Below the pieces are notes generated by a model. That model saw only the letters and a list, made by a program, of their open reading frames with translations, was not told the origin of the DNA and made no database searches. From Thiogranum sp963752745 (GTDB taxonomy: Bacteria; Pseudomonadota; Gammaproteobacteria; DSM-19610), in the NCBI GenBank assembly GCA_963752745.1, contig CAVWAK010000010.1, forward strand, positions 1 through 64,000: a stretch of 64,000 bases of DNA, in the 5' to 3' direction. Below, piece after piece: positions 60,689 to 64,000 of the stretch. The position numbers and the translations under genes were made by a program. Numbering within the stretch: position 1 is the first letter of the stretch; each line of letters starts with the position of its first letter.

Positions 60689-62284
60689 ATGAGTTATCAG
60701 GTACTGGCGCGTAAGTGGCGGCCGCGTAAATTCGCCGAAATGGTCGGCCAGGAGCATGTCCTAAGGGCGCTGATCAACGCACTGGATAACGACCGTCTGC
60801 ACCATGCTTATCTGTTCACCGGTACCCGCGGTGTGGGTAAAACCACGGTTGCACGTATATTTGCCAAATCGCTGAACTGTGAAAACGGAGTCAGCGCTGA
60901 ACCCTGTGGTGAATGCAGCACTTGCATGGAAATCGATGAAGGCCGTTTCGTCGATCTGATCGAAGTCGACGCTGCCTCGCGCACCAAGGTCGAAGATACC
61001 CGTGAACTGCTCGACAATGTGCAGTACGCGCCGACTCGCGGTCGCTACAAGGTGTACCTGGTCGACGAAGTACACATGCTTTCTGCGCACAGTTTCAACG
61101 CGCTGCTGAAAACGCTGGAAGAGCCGCCGCCACACGTTAAATTTCTGCTTGCAACCACTGATCCGCAGAAGCTGCCGGCGACTGTGCTGTCACGCTGTCT
61201 GCAATTCAATCTCAAGCGGATGCCGTTGCCGCTCATAACCGGTCATCTTGAAACACTGCTTAAAGCGGAGTCGATCGAATTTGAAGACGCTGCCCTGCGG
61301 TTGCTGGCGCGCGCCGCTGACGGCAGTATGCGCGATGCGCTCAGCCTGCTGGACCAGTCAATCGCGTTCGGTGGTGGAGTGGTTAATGAAGCCGAAGTGC
61401 GCACCATGCTCGGCAGTATTGAACAGGGCCATGTGGTGGAATTACTGCGTGCCCTGGCAGCAACTGATGCACCTGCATTAATGCAGGTGGTGGAGCAGGT
61501 GTCCCAGCAGTCACCCGATTACCAGGGGCTGCTCGCCGAATTGTTATCCGGCCTGCAGCAGATTGCTATCGCACAGACAGTACCGCAAGCTGTCGATGAA
61601 AATCTCGACCAGCGTGAAGCTCTGCTCGAACTGGCAACACAGATACCTGCCGAGGACGTGCAACTTTATTATCAGATCGGTTTGATCGGGCGCCGTGATT
61701 TGCCGTTATCGCCGGATCAGCGCGGTGGCCTGGAAATGATCCTGTTGCGTATGCTGGCGTTTCGGCCAGTGGCTGTCAGAGCGGATGAAGCCGGGACGCA
61801 TCCGCAGGCTGTTACTTCGACGAAACGTAAAGCTGACGTTCAGCCGGTTGGTGCCCGGCCTGCAGCACCAAAGGAAGCCGCGACGACAACAAACGCTGCA
61901 GTGAGCGATGACTGGTCCTCACTGGTTGAGTGCATGCAGCTTAAGGGCGTTGTCCGGGAACTGGCTATGAATTGTGCGATCCAGAAACGTGACGATGCGC
62001 ACTGGTCCATGAGCCTGGATAGCAGTCACCAACAGCTGCTTAGCAAGGAGCGCCAACAGCGCCTGCAGGAGGCTTTATGTGACTGCCTGCAGAAAAGTGT
62101 GAAACTGGATATTGAGATCGCAGGCACCGACGATACGACTCCGGCCCGCCGGCAACAACTGGAAGCAGCTACACGCCAGGCTGCGGCTGTGGATACCATT
62201 GAGGCTGACTCCAATGTTAAGGCGATCCAGAAGGCATTTGATGCGACCCTGCATCCAGACAGTATCCGGCCGCTGGACAGTTAA
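60689..62284 (+). CDS. dnaX: DNA polymerase III subunits tau/gamma
   Basis: Clamp-loader motor subunit. The 531-residue protein has the start YQVLARKWRPRKFAEMVGQE. Walker A is GTRGVGKTTVARIFA and the zinc module Cys lie in CENGVSAEPCGECSTC. Walker B/sensor stretches are VYLVDEVHMLSAHSFNALL and LATTDPQKLPATVLSRC. The C-terminal tau region is shorter than in E. coli. No A-rich slippery heptamer for the gamma frameshift was noticed. The ATG lies 72 bases after the 4.5S RNA. Confidence 0.95.
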   Translation: MSYQVLARKWRPRKFAEMVGQEHVLRALINALDNDRLHHAYLFTGTRGVGKTTVARIFAKSLNCENGVSAEPCGECSTCMEIDEGRFVDLIEVDAASRTKVEDTRELLDNVQYAPTRGRYKVYLVDEVHMLSAHSFNALLKTLEEPPPHVKFLLATTDPQKLPATVLSRCLQFNLKRMPLPLITGHLETLLKAESIEFEDAALRLLARAADGSMRDALSLLDQSIAFGGGVVNEAEVRTMLGSIEQGHVVELLRALAATDAPALMQVVEQVSQQSPDYQGLLAELLSGLQQIAIAQTVPQAVDENLDQREALLELATQIPAEDVQLYYQIGLIGRRDLPLSPDQRGGLEMILLRMLAFRPVAVRADEAGTHPQAVTSTKRKADVQPVGARPAAPKEAATTTNAAVSDDWSSLVECMQLKGVVRELAMNCAIQKRDDAHWSMSLDSSHQQLLSKERQQRLQEALCDCLQKSVKLDIEIAGTDDTTPARRQQLEAATRQAAAVDTIEADSNVKAIQKAFDATLHPDSIRPLDS

Positions 62285-62310
62285 TTTTATTTTATGAAAG
62301 GAAAACCGTT

Positions 62311-62634
62311 ATGAAAGGTGGACTCGGCAATCTGATGAAACAGGCCCAGGCCATGCAAGCGAATATGCAGAAGGCCCAGGATGAAATCGCGAAAATGGAA
62401 ATTACCGGTGAATCCGGTGGTGGTCTGGTAAAAGTTACCCTGACTGGCAAGCATGAAGCGCGCCGTGTAGAGATCGATGACAGTCTTGTTGGTGAAGACA
62501 AGGAGATGCTCGAAGATCTGGTGGCGGCAGCAATCAATGATGCAGCGCACAAGCTTGAAGCGACTACCCAGGAACGTATGTCGGGTATGACGGATGGACT
62601 CAATCTGCCGCCCGGCATGAAACTGCCATTCTGA
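62311..62634 (+). CDS. YbaB/EbfC family nucleoid-associated protein
   Basis: A 107-residue DNA-binding dimer of the EbfC family. The sequence GGLGNLMKQAQAMQANMQKA and the C-terminal DLVAAAINDAAHKLEATTQE are typical. It lies between dnaX and recR, its standard place, 26 bases after dnaX and 13 before recR, so the three genes form one operon. Confidence 0.95.
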   Translation: MKGGLGNLMKQAQAMQANMQKAQDEIAKMEITGESGGGLVKVTLTGKHEARRVEIDDSLVGEDKEMLEDLVAAAINDAAHKLEATTQERMSGMTDGLNLPPGMKLPF

Positions 62635-62647
62635 ACGCTGTAATCCG

Positions 62648-63247
62648 ATGCCTGCTTCACCGCTGATCAGTCAGCTTATGGATGCCTTGCGCTGTCTGCC
62701 CGGTGTGGGGAACAAGACTGCCCAGCGCATGGCTTATCATCTGCTTGAGCGCGATCGGGAGGGTGGACGTGCATTGGCGCAGGCGCTGGAGCGCGCTATG
62801 CAGAATGTCGGGCGTTGTAGTGACTGCCGTACGCTGTGTGAGACTGAACACTGTAGTCTGTGTAGCAGTAACAGCCGTGATGTCAGTATGCTCTGTATTG
62901 TCGAGACACCGGTGGATGTAGATGCCATTGAACAGGCCACAGACTTTCGTGGCCGTTATTTCGTGCTGATGGGGCACCTTTCACCATTAGACGGTATTGG
63001 CCCGGCCCAACTGGGTCTGGATCAGCTTGAACAACGCTTCGCAGCCGGTGAACTTGAGGAAGTTATCCTCGCAACCAATCCAACAATAGAGGGTGAAGCT
63101 ACCGCCCAGTACATCAGTGAGCTGGCAAGCGAACACGGCATTCGCAGCACACGTATTGCCCATGGAGTGCCCATGGGCGGTGAGCTGGAGTACATCGACA
63201 GCGGAACGCTGTCGCACGCTTTTTCCGGCCGCCGGGAAATACTCTAG
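62648..63247 (+). CDS. recR: RecR, recombination mediator protein
   Basis: Works with RecF and RecO to load RecA on gapped DNA. The 199-residue protein has a helix-hairpin-helix (LRCLPGVGNKTAQRMAYHLL). A four-Cys zinc finger follows (CSDCRTLCETEHCSLC). The Toprim domain has SMLCIVETPVDVDAIEQ and the Walker-B-like ATNPTIEGEATAQYI. Length is normal. It is the last recognisable gene of dnaX-ybaB-recR. Confidence 0.95.
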   Translation: MPASPLISQLMDALRCLPGVGNKTAQRMAYHLLERDREGGRALAQALERAMQNVGRCSDCRTLCETEHCSLCSSNSRDVSMLCIVETPVDVDAIEQATDFRGRYFVLMGHLSPLDGIGPAQLGLDQLEQRFAAGELEEVILATNPTIEGEATAQYISELASEHGIRSTRIAHGVPMGGELEYIDSGTLSHAFSGRREIL

Positions 63248-63432
63248 GTGGTCGATCTACAGTATATTTGAATAGCTGTTTTATCTATTTGAAAATAAAC
63301 GCGTTTTGCAAGTCGTCCCAAAGGCCTTATCGACAAAAAATTGTCAGGGTGCAACAACACAAAAAAGATGTAAACTTTTCGGTAGAAGTTACGCTTTAAC
63401 AGAGCGAAACATTAAAGGACTGGGCCCTGTAG

Positions 63433-63795
63433 ATGGATATCAGCCGGTTGCCAGTGGCGCCTTTCGGACGTCCGGCCAATCTTGCAAGCACACCTTCGGT
63501 GACATCGCGTAATGTCGAAGTCGTGGAGTCCGTGGGTCCGGCTGCCAGTCACCGACGTACCGGGGAAGTGTTCGAACGCGTCGTGCAGGGCGAGTTGCTG
63601 GAACATGAACGCGGTAGCTATCAGTCTACGCAGGGCTTCATCAATGAACGCAGTGCCGAACAGGCACAACCGGGTGAGCGCCAGGCGGGTGGAAGTTATT
63701 TGTCGCGTTCCGCAGTTTCGCTCTACCTGAATAATACCCGGCCGGAAGCGGCAACTGATCTGACCCAGGGGCGCTCGGTCAATTTCTTCGTTTGA
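63433..63795 (+). CDS. Hypothetical protein, 120 residues
   Basis: I do not recognise this protein. It has no signal peptide or membrane helix and is rich in Ser, Arg and Gln. Notable stretches are RRTGEVFERVVQGELLEHER in the middle and SRSAVSLYLNNTRPEAATDL near the end. Composition and codon use resemble the neighbours, so it is probably a real gene. It starts 185 bases after recR, with a weak AGGA upstream of the ATG. A long perfect inverted repeat follows its stop. Confidence 0.65.
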   Translation: MDISRLPVAPFGRPANLASTPSVTSRNVEVVESVGPAASHRRTGEVFERVVQGELLEHERGSYQSTQGFINERSAEQAQPGERQAGGSYLSRSAVSLYLNNTRPEAATDLTQGRSVNFFV

Positions 63796-63816
63796 CTAAC
63801 CCACGCACTAACAGCG

Positions 63817-63885
63817 CTGAATACGGTGAACCTTCTGGCGCGCCTGCGCTCGCGCCCGGAGCGCCAGAAGGTTCACCGTATTCAG
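63817..63885. repeat. Perfect 25-bp inverted repeat with 19-base loop
   Basis: Arm 63817-63841 (begins CTGAATACGGTGAACC) is the exact reverse complement of 63861-63885. The loop 63842-63860 is GC-rich. No T-run follows on either strand, so it is not a normal terminator, although it lies between the stop of the 120-residue gene and the start of the next gene. It could be a mobile hairpin element or an assembly fold-back. Confidence 0.9.
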
Positions 63886-63981
63886 TGTCTTCTCAATCCA
63901 CTCCGGTCCAGTAAAACCCGAATTGATCACCAGGGGTATTGCCATTAGGCTTGCCATTATCAGTGAACAAGAGGAACCATC

Positions 63982-64000
63982 ATGACCGATTGCCTGTTCT
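63982..64000 (+). CDS. Start of a probable HIT-family protein (partial)
   Basis: Only the first six codons are inside the window: ATG at 63982 with a GAGGA site upstream, reading MTDCLF. HinT-type histidine-triad nucleotide hydrolases commonly begin with this kind of sequence (DCLFCKI), hence the guess. The catalytic histidines lie outside the window, so the call stays tentative. Confidence 0.4.

Overview
The window reads as a chromosome segment of a free-living, polarly flagellated, respiring gammaproteobacterium. The flagellar block (fliS-fliT-fleQ-fleS-fleR-fliEFGHIJK) has the Pseudomonas/Vibrio-type order with sigma54 promoters. The rnfABCDGE-nth, purM-purN, hda, petABC-sspA-sspB and ffs-dnaX-ybaB-recR neighbourhoods are all standard for that class. 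No species-level call is possible from sequence reading alone.

Layout. 0.3-5.7 kb: a pseudaminic acid (flagellin glycan) locus, pseB-pseC-pseF-methylase-pseG on the minus strand, facing a PseJ-like formyltransferase broken by an in-frame TAA. 5.7-18.6 kb: flagellar genes flaG, fliST, fleQ, fleSR and fliE-K. The conserved positions of fliC and fliD are empty, although a sigma28-like and a near-perfect sigma54 promoter remain there, and fleR carries a one-base frameshift inside its receiver domain. 18.7-22.7 kb: a globin-coupled GGDEF-EAL protein and an orphan outer-membrane efflux factor. 22.8-28.4 kb: a likely single minus-strand operon, hvfA-hvfB-hvfC-hvfD-copA-copZ. It joins a ribosomally made Cys-rich copper peptide, its MNIO (DUF692) modifying enzyme, the DUF2063 partner and a DoxX protein to a copper-exporting P-type ATPase and its chaperone. 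This is the most interesting system in the window. 28.6-35.1 kb: a DUF1841 gene, nth and the Rnf complex. 35.2-46.9 kb: housekeeping genes (metG, mrp, dcd, purMN, a CDP-alcohol phosphatidyltransferase, hda, wrbA, an arsC-like gene, lipoproteins). 46.9-58.4 kb: a PilZ-like protein, class I fumarase, a periplasmic thioredoxin, a DegS-type protease, a Nif3-like gene, cytochrome bc1, sspAB, glucokinase and an ANTAR regulator. 58.5-64 kb: tRNA-Ser(GGA) preceded by a 5' tRNA fragment and a row of palindromes, a DUF523/DUF1722 gene, a DsrC/TusE-like gene, 4.5S RNA, dnaX-ybaB-recR, a small unknown gene, a 25-bp perfect inverted repeat and the first codons of a probable HIT-family gene.

How it fits together. 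The pse locus should make the sugar that decorates flagellin. FleQ with sigma54 should drive fleSR and fliST, and FleSR should drive later genes. The lesions in the formyltransferase and in fleR, plus the missing fliC and fliD, all bear on the filament or its late regulation. The basal-body and export genes (fliE-fliK) look intact. Either these are sequencing errors plus relocated genes, or filament production is being lost. The hvf-cop operon suggests coordinated copper handling: a modified periplasmic peptide binds copper while CopA exports it from the cytoplasm. No CRISPR array, insertion sequence, integrase or prophage gene was seen.
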